The notes under the pieces are model-generated. The model had not been told where the DNA came from, made no database searches, and was given only the letters and a program-made list of their open reading frames with translations. A program made the translations under genes and the position numbers. From Halosolutus amylolyticus (GTDB lineage: Archaea > Halobacteriota > Halobacteria > Halobacteriales > Natrialbaceae): a stretch of DNA of 64,000 nt. Positions 29,650 through 38,479 of the stretch are shown here, in pieces. The DNA is taken from NCBI RefSeq assembly GCF_023566055.1, contig NZ_JALIQP010000004.1:310001-374000 (forward strand), read 5' to 3'. Positions within the stretch are counted from its first letter, which is position 1, and each line of letters opens with the position of its first letter.

Positions 29650-32106
29650 CTACATCAGGTAGAACAGCGGGAACAGGAACACCCACACGATGTCGACGAA
29701 GTGCCAGTAGAGCCCGAAGTACTCGACTGGCCGGTGATCCTCGAGATACGCGTCGATGGACACGATCCGGAATATCATGAAGCCGGCGACCAGCAGTCCG
29801 AGGATCACGTGGAGCGCGTGCATCCCGGTGGTCACGAAGTACAGCGAGTACTTCAGCTCCGTGAACCAGTAGATGCCGTGGGCGAACTCCTGTGACCACT
29901 CCCAGGCCTTCACACCGAGGAACGTCAGGCCGAGCAGGAGCGTCGCGACCATCGTCCCGAGCAGCCCCTTCCGATTCTTGCGTTCGGCCATCACCAGCGC
30001 GAGGATGACCGTGAAGCTGGAGGTCAACAGGATGTACGTGTTGATCAGCCCGGCCTCCGTCGACGGCGGCACGGGCTCCCAGGTACCCCAGCCCGCGTGG
30101 AGGCGCGCGAAGATGTACGCACCGATCGCGGCACCGAAGACGACGACGTCCGACGCCAGGAAGACCCAGATGCCGAACTTGGTGTTTCCGACGCCGCCGA
30201 ACGGCCAGCGTTCGGCGACGGCCATCTCGGGAACGTTGAACTCCTCTTTGCCGAAGTTAAAGAGGGTGACCGCCAGGATGGCAAGTCCCGCGACCAGAAT
30301 AATCGGATAGATCACGTTGGGCTCGCCCATGTCCGTGATTCCCTCTGCACCGCGTGCGGCGGCGAACTGGGCCATGTACGGGGTCATACCGCTCAGGCCG
30401 AGGAAGAACACGCCCATCCCGAGCCCGATTCCGAGGGGCCAGATGCTGGCGTGGTCAGCGTGTTCCTCCTCGTGGAGTTCCGTCTCGGCCGTCGCGACGC
30501 CACCGTCCGTGGCGGCCTGCGAGTCGTCGACGAACTCGAGTCGACCGCTCGCGTAGCTCGGCCGATCGTGCCAGTTCTCGAGCGGCGGCGGCGAGGGGAT
30601 CGCCCATTCGGCAGTTCGCGAGAACTCCCACGGGTTGTCGGGCGCTTTCGGCCCCCGGAGCCAGCTGTGGGCGAACGTCGCGAACATGATCAGGAACGAC
30701 GCGCCGAAGACGAACGCCCCGACCGTCGACAGCTGGTGGTAAATCTGCACTCCCTCACCGTAGTGGAAGACGCGGCGGGGCGTCTCCCACGCGAGGAACT
30801 GCGGGAAGTACAGCAGGTTGAACCCGATGAAGTAGACCGCGAAGTTGAGTTTCCCCAGCGCCTCGGAGTACATCTTCCCGGAAATCTTCGGCCACCAGTA
30901 GTAGAGGCCACCGACGAGCGCGGTGACGCCCGAGACCATCACGTAGTGGAAGTGAGCCACGACCCAGTAGGTGCCACGGAACTCGTAGTCGAGCACGACG
31001 GCACCCAGGAAGACCCCGGTGATCCCGCCCAGGATGAACAGGACGAGTGCGCCGAGGCTAAAGAGGAACGGGGTCGTGAACCGAACCCGACCCTTGACCA
31101 TCGTGTAGATCAGCGCGAAGACCATCAGGTCGAACGGGAGCGAGATCCCGATCGTCGTCGCCATGAACAGGGTCTTGATCTCGAGGTTGATCGTCGTCAG
31201 GAACATGTGGTGCATCCAGACGAGGAACGACTGGACGGCCACGAGGACCATCGCGATGATGACCCACTTCCGACCGACGAGACGTCGACCACAGAAGGTC
31301 TGGAACGTCTCGAACATGATCCCCAGTGCGGGGAAGAAGACGATGTACACCTCTGGGTGACCGAAGAACCAGAACAGGTGCGCCCACAGCAGGCTCGACC
31401 CCTGGTCGGTCGCGAAGTACTGCGTGAGGAAGACGCGGTCGATCGAGAGCAACAGCAACGCGGCGAGCAGTGCCGCGAACGCGAACAGCATCATCCAGAC
31501 GGTCAGCAGCCACGACCAGGTGAACATCGGGAGGTTCCACAGGCCGAGGCCCTCCGCGCGCGATCGGTGGATCGTCACGAGGAAGTTGACCGTCCCGACC
31601 GTGATCGACATGACGAACAGCGTCAGCGCGAGAACCGCCGCGGTGCCGCCGGTCATCGCCTCCATCGCCGGCGTGTACGTCGGCACGTTCAGCGGCGCGT
31701 ACATCGTCCAGCCGCCGGCCCAGGTCCCGCCCTGGAAGAACGAGACCCCGAACAGCAAGCCCGAGAAGAGGTAGAACCAGTAACTCAGGGCGTTCAGCCG
31801 GGGGAACGCGAGGTCTTTCGCCCCGATCTGGAGCGGGACGAAGTAGTTCGCGAACCCGGTCGCGATCGGTGAGAGGAACCAGAAGACCATCAGGAGGCCG
31901 TGTGTCGACACGGCCTGGTTGTACTCGCGGTTCGTCAGCAGGTCGATGCCGCCCGCTTCCCACAGGTGTGCGCGGAACACGAGCGCCATGACGCCGCCGA
32001 AGACGAGGAAGAACAGGGCCGTCGAGAGATAGAGGAGACCGACGTCCTTGTGATTCGTCGTCACGAGCCACCGCTTGACGGACGTCATCGGTGGAAGATC
32101 ACTCAT
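29650..32106 (-). CDS. coxAC: cytochrome c oxidase, fused subunits I and III
   Basis: 818 residues. Residues 1-560 are heme-copper oxidase subunit I with twelve helices: HGLLMVFWF (low-spin heme ligand), FWFFGHPEVYIVFFPALGI (Cu-B histidine and cross-linked tyrosine), VWMHHMFLTT (Cu-B pair) and GTYWVVAHFHYVMVSG (both heme ligands). Residues 585-818 are subunit III: seven helices, ending FGLYWHFVDIVWVFLFPLFYLM. It reduces oxygen at the inner face and pumps protons. The gene's start overlaps the stop of coxB by one base, so the two are coupled. Confidence 0.97.
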   Translation of the reverse strand: MSDLPPMTSVKRWLVTTNHKDVGLLYLSTALFFLVFGGVMALVFRAHLWEAGGIDLLTNREYNQAVSTHGLLMVFWFLSPIATGFANYFVPLQIGAKDLAFPRLNALSYWFYLFSGLLFGVSFFQGGTWAGGWTMYAPLNVPTYTPAMEAMTGGTAAVLALTLFVMSITVGTVNFLVTIHRSRAEGLGLWNLPMFTWSWLLTVWMMLFAFAALLAALLLLSIDRVFLTQYFATDQGSSLLWAHLFWFFGHPEVYIVFFPALGIMFETFQTFCGRRLVGRKWVIIAMVLVAVQSFLVWMHHMFLTTINLEIKTLFMATTIGISLPFDLMVFALIYTMVKGRVRFTTPFLFSLGALVLFILGGITGVFLGAVVLDYEFRGTYWVVAHFHYVMVSGVTALVGGLYYWWPKISGKMYSEALGKLNFAVYFIGFNLLYFPQFLAWETPRRVFHYGEGVQIYHQLSTVGAFVFGASFLIMFATFAHSWLRGPKAPDNPWEFSRTAEWAIPSPPPLENWHDRPSYASGRLEFVDDSQAATDGGVATAETELHEEEHADHASIWPLGIGLGMGVFFLGLSGMTPYMAQFAAARGAEGITDMGEPNVIYPIILVAGLAILAVTLFNFGKEEFNVPEMAVAERWPFGGVGNTKFGIWVFLASDVVVFGAAIGAYIFARLHAGWGTWEPVPPSTEAGLINTYILLTSSFTVILALVMAERKNRKGLLGTMVATLLLGLTFLGVKAWEWSQEFAHGIYWFTELKYSLYFVTTGMHALHVILGLLVAGFMIFRIVSIDAYLEDHRPVEYFGLYWHFVDIVWVFLFPLFYLM

Positions 32107-32930
32107 CAGTTCTCACCTCCACTCTCGTTGTCAGCGTCGTCGTTGGTCGTTTCATTTCCAGTTTCGGTCTCGTTGCCGTTCTCTTCGTCACCGTCTTCGT
32201 CGCCTCCGTTTTCACCGCCGTTCTCTTCGTCGCCGTCCTCGTCGTCTTCGGAGACTTCCTCTTCGAGCCACTGGTCGAACTCCTCTTCTTCCATGACGTT
32301 GACCTGACCGGTCATCTGGGTGTGACCGTCGCCACAGAGTTCGAAGCACTTGATCTCGTACGTCTCGCCCGGCTCGTCTGCCATGAACCAGGTCTGGTCC
32401 TCCTCGCCGGGGATGGCGTCGGATTTGACCTTTAACTCGGGTATGCCGAACGTGTGCCACACGTCACCGCCGGTCGTCGTGATCCAGATCGGCGTGTTCG
32501 CCGGCACGTTCATCGTACTGATCGACTCAGCGCCGTTCTCGTACTCGAAGAACCACGCGAACCCTTCCCCGGTCACATCAATCTCGACCGCGTCCTCGCC
32601 GGGTCCTTCGCCTGGACCATCCTCGACGTACAGTAGCATGCCGTACGTCCAGATGACCAGCGAAATGACGATGATGGCACTCAGGCCGAACGAGAGGAAC
32701 AGTTTCTTGCCGCCCTTTCCACCAGTCGGTAACTCTCCGAGTGTCGGCACGTCCTCGTCGCTCGCCGAGCCTGTATCGCGGTACTTGTACGCGTTGTACA
32801 GGGTATACGCGACGACGATGACGCCGACGAGCGTCCCGAGTCCGAGGAAGACGAGGAAAATCTCCTGGAACACGTCGACGCGCGTCTGGGCCTGTATCGG
32901 AGTCGTAACTGCGTTGAAGATCGTATTCAC
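32106..32930 (-). CDS. coxB: cytochrome c oxidase subunit II
   Basis: 274 residues from the GTG at 32930. Two membrane helices (about residues 22-44 and 78-100) and a periplasmic cupredoxin domain. Cu-A ligands: H in VWHTFGIPELKVKSDAIPG, and C-F-E-L-C-G-D-G-H-x-x-M in YEIKCFELCGDGHTQM. The last 45 residues are an E/D/G/N-rich tail. The electron donor is probably a halocyanin. On the minus strand CATATAAGAGG at about 32943-32953 is the TATA box, and GAGG just before the start would suit ribosome binding. Confidence 0.95.
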   Translation of the reverse strand: MNTIFNAVTTPIQAQTRVDVFQEIFLVFLGLGTLVGVIVVAYTLYNAYKYRDTGSASDEDVPTLGELPTGGKGGKKLFLSFGLSAIIVISLVIWTYGMLLYVEDGPGEGPGEDAVEIDVTGEGFAWFFEYENGAESISTMNVPANTPIWITTTGGDVWHTFGIPELKVKSDAIPGEEDQTWFMADEPGETYEIKCFELCGDGHTQMTGQVNVMEEEEFDQWLEEEVSEDDEDGDEENGGENGGDEDGDEENGNETETGNETTNDDADNESGGEN

Positions 32931-33402
32931 CTCTTTTGAAGACCTCTTATATGTCGGAGGTTGTTTCCCGAGAGCACTTATCTATTTGGAAAGCGGCCCG
33001 TCGGTGGCCGTCGTATGGCGGGTATCGCCGATCGGGTCCGGGAACGATCGATCCGGGTTCGGAAACGATCGACCGGCGATCAGCGGTTCCGACTCGGTTC
33101 ATCACAAACGCGTTGGACCGGCAGGTCTTTTGTCTGTCGTTCGTCTCGTCGCCGAGTCGCGGTCAATTCCGGATTACCGCCGCCCGCTGCTCCGCTTCCG
33201 AACACGTTCGCCGCTCAACCACTTGCTAACATCGACGGTTACGACGGCAGATTGCGCGGGCACCTCCCAGAACCCACGACAATTCCTGACTACCGTCCGA
33301 TCGGATCCTCAGTACCGGTCGATCAGTGAGTAGCGCCTGCCCGTCGACGGTATCGCTCGATTCGGCGCCAGGTTCTATACCCTGGAGACCCTTTGTTCCG
33401 GT
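32931..33402. other. 472-bp divergent intergenic region
   Basis: It contains the coxB promoter (TATA at about 32943-32953, minus strand). No gene supported; direct or inverted repeats of note are not seen. Confidence 0.5.
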
Positions 33403-33693
33403 ATGCCGGAAGAAGTACTCTTCAAATTCGAACGGTCGATGGCAACGGCAGAGATCGCCGACTACCTGCGGACAGTCGCGGACAAACTCGACGAGGGGGG
33501 CGATCTGACTCTCGACGCGGGCGGGGAGTCGGTGACGATGTCCCCACCCGATCGACCGACGTTCGAGATCAAGGCCGAACGCGAGACCCCGAGTACCGGC
33601 GGTCCCGGCGAGTTGAGCGTCGAGTTCGAACTCGAATGGGACGAGGGCGGGGACGGCCAGGACGACGGATCGGGCGAACTGACGATCGAGTAG
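33403..33693 (+). CDS. amphi-Trp domain protein
   Basis: 96 residues. MPEEVLFKFERSMATAEIADYLRTVADKLDEGGDLTLDAGGESVTMSPPDRPTFEIKAE and ELSVEFELEWDE are the strand-helix-strand pattern of the amphi-Trp domain, common and often multiplied in haloarchaea. Function unknown. It ends in a glycine/aspartate linker and a short strand. Confidence 0.85.
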   Translation: MPEEVLFKFERSMATAEIADYLRTVADKLDEGGDLTLDAGGESVTMSPPDRPTFEIKAERETPSTGGPGELSVEFELEWDEGGDGQDDGSGELTIE

Positions 33694-33701
33694 TCGGCGC
33701 G

Positions 33702-33742
33702 TCATACGGTCTGTTGTGATTCGTTACAACGATCCGTATCAG
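33702..33742. repeat. dispersed hairpin element, family 2, short copy
   Basis: TCATACGGTCTGTTGT pairs with ACAACGATCCGTATCAG across a loop of 8 bases (15-bp imperfect stem). It retains the family ends but lacks the GATCGTCCT core. It fills the gap between two convergent genes, and its terminal GTATCAG contains the TGA stop (33739-33741, minus strand) of the gene to the right, so it can serve as a shared terminator. Confidence 0.65.
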
Positions 33743-34164
33743 AGTTCGACGACCCAGATCCGGAACTCGGGGGGCAGATCGTACACCCGCTGGAACGCGG
33801 CGTCGATGAACTGGGCGATCCGGTTCGGGTCGGCCTTGGCGCTGATCCGGGCGTTGACCCCCGCGGCCTCCTCGGGTCGGTGGAGATCGTCGATCTTGAA
33901 CGCCGGGTACTCACCGAGAAGCGACTTCAGTTCCTCGAGTTCGTCGTCCGTGCAGTCGAGGTTGATCGTCCCGTCGCCGAACTGGATCCAGGGGACGCCG
34001 AGGTCGGGATCGGGGCCAGCGCCGGCGTCGTCCGTCTCCCCGGCGAACAGTTCGTCGTCGACTTCCAGCGTGAGAAAACCGCTCCCTCGATCGCGGTGGG
34101 CCGTGATCGCGTCGACGTACAGTTTCCGTCGGTCGGTCGGGTCGGCCGCGTCGAATCTGGTCAT
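33739..34164 (-). CDS. conserved haloarchaeal protein of unknown function
   Basis: 141 residues, acidic, soluble. I recognise no family. [55 protein letters not shown] and [30 protein letters not shown] suggest a compact alpha/beta domain. It is divergent from adenylate kinase with 59 bp between starts, so the promoters abut. The DNA repeat at its 3' end provides its stop codon. Confidence 0.8.
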   Translation of the reverse strand: MTRFDAADPTDRRKLYVDAITAHRDRGSGFLTLEVDDELFAGETDDAGAGPDPDLGVPWIQFGDGTINLDCTDDELEELKSLLGEYPAFKIDDLHRPEEAAGVNARISAKADPNRIAQFIDAAFQRVYDLPPEFRIWVVEL

Positions 34165-34223
34165 ACCCGTACGGATGTGACCAATTCTTTAAGCCTTTAT
34201 GCGGTGGCGCTGAACGAGCGCAT

Positions 34224-34859
34224 ATGGCACAGCCACGAATCCTCATCCTGGGTGCACCCGGGGCGGGCAAAGGGACACAGAGCCAGAAGATCACCGAGGA
34301 GTTCGGCGTCGATCACGTCACCACCGGCGACGCGCTCCGCGCGAACAAGGACATGGACATCTCCGACATGGACACGGAGTACGACACCCCACGCGAGTAC
34401 ATGGACCAGGGCGAACTGGTCCCCGACGCGGTCGTCAACGCGATCGTCGACGAGGCGCTCTCGCAGGCGGACGGCTTCGTCCTGGACGGCTATCCGCGGA
34501 ACTTAGAGCAGGCCGAGGAACTCGACGACATGACCGATCTGGACGTCGTTCTCTACCTCGACGTGAGCGAGGAAGAACTCGTCCACCGACTCACGGGGCG
34601 CCGGATGGACCCCGAGACGGGCGACATCTACCACGTCGAGTACAACCCGCCCGAGGACCCCGAGGTCGAAGCGCGACTGGAACAGCGGGACGACGACACC
34701 GAAGAGACCGTCAAAGAGCGCCTGCGCGTGTACCGCGAGAACACCGAACCCGTCATCGAACACTACGAGGAACAGGGCGATCTGGAGCGCGTGGACGGCG
34801 AGCAGGCGCCCGACGAGGTCTGGGAAGACGTGAAGGCGACGATCGAGGACGCGGCGTAA
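34224..34859 (+). CDS. adk: adenylate kinase
   Basis: 211 residues. P-loop [10 protein letters not shown] (residues 8-17), [27 protein letters not shown], the LID start [17 protein letters not shown] and the C-terminal nucleotide contacts identify it. It interconverts 2 ADP with ATP and AMP. The bacterial-type LID lacks zinc cysteines. TATA-like TTCTTTAAG at about 34186-34193 gives a very short leader. In archaea adk commonly precedes the DUF106 gene; here 6.2 kb separate them. Confidence 0.97.
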   Translation: MAQPRILILGAPGAGKGTQSQKITEEFGVDHVTTGDALRANKDMDISDMDTEYDTPREYMDQGELVPDAVVNAIVDEALSQADGFVLDGYPRNLEQAEELDDMTDLDVVLYLDVSEEELVHRLTGRRMDPETGDIYHVEYNPPEDPEVEARLEQRDDDTEETVKERLRVYRENTEPVIEHYEEQGDLERVDGEQAPDEVWEDVKATIEDAA

Positions 34860-34868
34860 GCTCCGCCG

Positions 34869-36362
34869 TTAGCTGTTTTTGACGTCGATCTCGTGGTGGG
34901 CGACGTTGAGGTAGGTTAGCTGTGGCGGCAGGTCGTACTCGTCCGGATAGAGCTCGACCGGTTCGTCTGCGAGATCCTCGTCGTGCGTAAAGTCGATACT
35001 TCCCCACCCACCCTGGAAGTGGGCCGATGATGCGACGACCGACCCCGTCAAATCGGGATTCGAAAGGAGACAGACCTGTTCGTCGCTACACTTGCCTTTC
35101 CCACCGAGCGGATTGGTTCCAGTCCAGTCGTCACTGGGGGCGTAGATCGTCCCGGTAAACGAGCCACCGTCGAACGCCACGGCCGTCTCGGACGTGCCGT
35201 ACACTTCCGTGTACGTCGCCGAGGTGCCACCCATATCGCCAGAGGAACTGAGATTCCCCGTGACGTAAATTTTCAGCGAGTGGTTCGTCCCCGTTGCGTT
35301 CTCGACGGACAGGCTGGACTGGGGATGGGCGAGTTCGACGTCGCCGTCGACCATGAGCGTCGCGTTTCCGTCTTCGAGATCGAACGTTACGTCTGTGGTA
35401 TCCTCGAGGAGTACCTCGTCAGCGAGGTAGGTCCCGTTCGTGTAGGTTTCGTTGCCATCGATCGAATCGACCTCCTCGACGTCGTCCGAGTACTCGCCGT
35501 TCTTCATCTCTTCGAGCATCGCTTCGATCACGTCGTCGAGTTCCGGCATCCGATCGTTCCGGACCTCTTCCTCGCCGAAATCGACGTTCCCCTGTTCGCC
35601 GGCCGGTTCCGAGAGCGTCACACCCGAGTCGAAGGCGTCGTCGATGTCGAGATAGCCGACTCTAATCGAAACCGTTCGATTCTCGTGATCGATGTCACGG
35701 ACGATAGTGTCGCCCGCTTCGCGCGTGAAGAAGCGTTCCCAGCCGCGGTAGTACTCGCTCTTGATCGTGATCCGGATATCGGCGTCTTCGACGACGTTCG
35801 AGTCCGCGTACACCGTCGTCCCGTCGTGATTGAACGAGATGTCGCCCGAGTCGAGTTCCGAGTCGCCGCTGACGGTCGTCACCGGCAAAGTGAGTGTTTC
35901 GGTCGTCGCATCGTAGTACATCGGCGGAACGGAGACGACGCGAGTCTCGTTACCCGTCTCGCTGAACACGGCCCCGGCCTCGTAGGCGATCGTGCTTCCG
36001 CCGTCTCCCTCCCACTCGATCGTGCCGACCGTCTCGTTTATCGGTTCGTCGAACCCCTCCGAGGAGACGTTGATCCACCCGGTTTCCGCTCTTGCGACCG
36101 CCCCGCGTTCACCGGCATCGAGATCCATCGAGTGACTCACGTCGTTGTCGGTCCACGCCGAACCCATCTTCTGGCTCAGTTCGACGAACACCTGTTCGAC
36201 TCGCTCTTCTTCCGTCTGGGCTTCCGTGCTCGTCAGCACGTCGCCCGCCACGAGAAAGAGGGCAGCACTGGTAACCGCGACCATCCCGACCAACAGGACG
36301 ATCCCGATCATCGCCGACTGGCCCCGATCGGCGGATCCCGCTCCTCGTCGATCCCTGCTCAT
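34869..36362 (-). CDS. large pilin-like surface protein (DUF7289 type), first paralogue
   Basis: 497 residues from the ATG at 36362; an upstream in-frame start adds nine residues but would place the pilin motif further in. DRGQSAMIGIVLLVGMVAVTSAALFLVAG is a class III signal: the expected prepilin peptidase (PibD) cut is after RG, leaving an N-terminal hydrophobic helix. The long ectodomain is rich in D, E, T and S and shares three blocks with the next two genes: GTIEWEGDGG...AYEAGAVFSE, IKSEYYRGWERFF, and a C-terminal GTIYAPSDDW...GSVVASSAHFQGGWGSIDFTHDEDL followed by LTYLNVAHHEI. The third block resembles the C-terminal repeat of bacterial PilX-like proteins (DUF7305). A minor pilin or adhesin is likely. 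Confidence 0.75.
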   Translation of the reverse strand: MSRDRRGAGSADRGQSAMIGIVLLVGMVAVTSAALFLVAGDVLTSTEAQTEEERVEQVFVELSQKMGSAWTDNDVSHSMDLDAGERGAVARAETGWINVSSEGFDEPINETVGTIEWEGDGGSTIAYEAGAVFSETGNETRVVSVPPMYYDATTETLTLPVTTVSGDSELDSGDISFNHDGTTVYADSNVVEDADIRITIKSEYYRGWERFFTREAGDTIVRDIDHENRTVSIRVGYLDIDDAFDSGVTLSEPAGEQGNVDFGEEEVRNDRMPELDDVIEAMLEEMKNGEYSDDVEEVDSIDGNETYTNGTYLADEVLLEDTTDVTFDLEDGNATLMVDGDVELAHPQSSLSVENATGTNHSLKIYVTGNLSSSGDMGGTSATYTEVYGTSETAVAFDGGSFTGTIYAPSDDWTGTNPLGGKGKCSDEQVCLLSNPDLTGSVVASSAHFQGGWGSIDFTHDEDLADEPVELYPDEYDLPPQLTYLNVAHHEIDVKNS

Positions 36363-36373
36363 ACACTCCAACG

Positions 36374-36388
36374 TGATAGTTACTATCA
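36374..36388. promoter_or_regulatory. 15-bp palindrome before the first pilin-like gene
   Basis: TGATAGT-T-ACTATCA, 12 bp before the start codon and overlapping a TATA-like TATTATG on the minus strand. A stronger-looking TATATAAATAAA lies further upstream at about 36424-36436. If the nearer box is used, the palindrome would be a repressor site. Confidence 0.4.
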
Positions 36389-36654
36389 TAATACAGTCGA
36401 TCGATCACGTAGTTTTGAACAGTTTATTTATATAGCGAATGGGAAGATTATTACATATCGGGGAAGTGGAATCTGGATAACTGGTTGGACATTCAACCCG
36501 ACTTTTCGTCCGGTGAGATACCGGAACGCGTTCCGTCCGCGAGCCGGCCTCTCGATCGGCTGGTGGGAACGACTACTGAAGAGTGACGACGAACGAAAAG
36601 CCGAACACGAGATCACGCCTCGAGTGCGAGACGCCAATTCCGTCGCGAACCGCC

Positions 36655-38148
36655 TCAGTTGTCGATTTCGAGCCCGTACTTCACCACGTTGAGGTACGTA
36701 ATCCGGGGTGGGAGGTGACCGCCGTCTTCCATTCTCGGTTCGAAAGAGTCGTCGAGACTGTCGTCGTGCCAGATCTTACTGTTCCCACCGCTGATGTCCA
36801 CGTCCGAGACGACGACCGAGCCATAGATGTCTGCAGTCCCTCCGATGGATTCCACCGATCCGCCCGGGGCATAAACAATCCCCTCGTAGTAATCGTTATC
36901 ACTCAGCGTCATTTTGAAGTCCGATGTTCCGTACACTTGCAGGTATCTGGAATTGATATTATCCGTCTCTGGTTCGTTACCGACTCCTGGCTTGTAAGCA
37001 GATTCGGCTACATACAGGTGACTGTCCAAATCCAGATCGCCATTGGTGTATATCTGCACCTCGTTTCCGTCGTCTTCCCATCCATTGACCCAGACGTCTT
37101 CGGTTACGTCGATTGATCCGTTGACGACGATTGTCACGTTTCCATTCGACACGTTGATCGTCTGCATATCGTATTTGTCCGTATCGAGGTCGCCGTCCAC
37201 GTAGTATTTCCCCGCGGAGAGCTCCGATTCGTCCTCGGGAAGTTTGTCGTAGTTCGCTGCCGCCTCGTCAATCGTCGCTTCGATCTTTTCGTCGATCGGT
37301 TCGATAGAGACGTCCTCGCCGTACACGACGTCACCCTCGATGCCAGCGTTTTTGTTGCTCGGTTCCTTCGGTTCCGTTTCGGAGACCACGGCGTTCTCGA
37401 ATACGGCCTCGACATCGATACGGCCGAGTTCGACTTCGACGTAGCCGTGGGTCTCGTTCAGTTTGCCGTACTCCCGGATCGGATCGCCTTCGTCTCCGAC
37501 TGCCTGCTCGAAGTACTGCTTCCAGCCGATGTAGTACTGGCTCGTCACGTTGATCTTGACCGTCTCGCTTTCGATCGTGTTCGGACTGTTGATCCGCTCG
37601 GTGTCCGTCCGGCGAAGGGTGACGTCGCCGGAGCCGAGTTCTCCCTCCTCATCGACTTCGACGACCGGGAACGAGAGCGTCTGGTCCTCGTAGTGGATTG
37701 GCGGTGCCGATTTGACCTGCGTCTGGTCCATCGTCTCGCGGAAGACGCCGCCCGCCTGATACGCAATTTTGGTTCCGTCTTCCGCCTCGTACTCGATCGC
37801 ACCGATCGAGATGTTTTCGTCGAAGTCGTCGCCCCGGATGTGGATGTTCCCGGTGTTGGTCATCACGATGGCGCCACTGTCCCCGACGTCCAGGTCCATC
37901 GAACGAGAGACGTTTTCGTTCGTGGCCGTCGTCGTCGCCATCTGATGGCTCAATTCGACGAATCCCTGTTCGACGCGCTCTTTCTCGGATTGCTGTTCCG
38001 CACTGGTGATCGCCTCGCCCCCGACGAGAAAGATCCCGACACTGACGACCGCGACCATCCCGATCAACAACACGATCCCCAGCAGTGCTGCCTGCCCCCG
38101 ATCGGGTGTCGCCGAACCGGTGTCGTCGCCCTTGCAACGGGACTCCAT
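36655..38148 (-). CDS. large pilin-like surface protein (DUF7289 type), second paralogue
   Basis: 497 residues. DRGQAALLGIVLLIGMVAVVSVGIFLVGGE, with the RG processing site at residues 17-18, is the class III signal. The next segment (VEQGFVELSHQMATTTATNENVSRSMDLDVGDSG) aligns closely with the first paralogue (VEQVFVELSQKMGSAWTDNDVSHSMDLDAGERG), so the two arose by tandem duplication. The C-terminal GIVYAPGGSVESIGGTADIYGSVVVSDVDISGGNSKIWHDDSL and ITYLNVVKYGLEIDN repeat the shared end block. Base composition is less GC-rich than flanking genes. It would be exported and left in, or assembled from, the membrane as a pilin-like subunit. Confidence 0.75.
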   Translation of the reverse strand: MESRCKGDDTGSATPDRGQAALLGIVLLIGMVAVVSVGIFLVGGEAITSAEQQSEKERVEQGFVELSHQMATTTATNENVSRSMDLDVGDSGAIVMTNTGNIHIRGDDFDENISIGAIEYEAEDGTKIAYQAGGVFRETMDQTQVKSAPPIHYEDQTLSFPVVEVDEEGELGSGDVTLRRTDTERINSPNTIESETVKINVTSQYYIGWKQYFEQAVGDEGDPIREYGKLNETHGYVEVELGRIDVEAVFENAVVSETEPKEPSNKNAGIEGDVVYGEDVSIEPIDEKIEATIDEAAANYDKLPEDESELSAGKYYVDGDLDTDKYDMQTINVSNGNVTIVVNGSIDVTEDVWVNGWEDDGNEVQIYTNGDLDLDSHLYVAESAYKPGVGNEPETDNINSRYLQVYGTSDFKMTLSDNDYYEGIVYAPGGSVESIGGTADIYGSVVVSDVDISGGNSKIWHDDSLDDSFEPRMEDGGHLPPRITYLNVVKYGLEIDN

Positions 38149-38412
38149 ACCCGCCTCACAGATACTATCCCTATTAAGACGGTCGACCTATCAAACAATT
38201 CAGGATAGTTTATATTTCGGCTCCGGATCGAGATAATTGGGGGACGGCAACCGGTTCGTCCCGTAAACAGTTGCTACGAGTGACATAGTTTGTCCGACCG
38301 CTGAAACCGGTTGCCGCGCAAGCGGGACCGTGGGGGAAGCAAACCGGGACACGCCGCGAACTATCGTTCGAGAGAGCCGTGTCGATCGCCGATTCATCCG
38401 GACTACTCTAAA

Positions 38413-38479
38413 TCAGTGCCGGTGTAACCGCGATCGTCCTGCGGTTCCACCGGTAACTCGGTACACCAGACCGTATCAG
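38413..38479. repeat. dispersed hairpin element, family 2, copy with inverted loop
   Basis: AACCGC (38426-38431) / GCGGTT (38441-38446) around GATCGTCCT, then the arm ACCGGTAACTCGGTACACCAGACCGTATCAG. Aligned by its arm to copy 1 at 2404-2489, it runs on the opposite strand, while the loop keeps the same plus-strand orientation: the loop is flipped relative to the arm. The end GTATCAG holds the TGA stop (38476-38478) of the vWA gene. Confidence 0.7.

Noticed and set aside
30097-31872. 591-codon plus-strand frame across coxAC
   Set aside because: Charged low-complexity translation antisense to twelve conserved oxidase helices.
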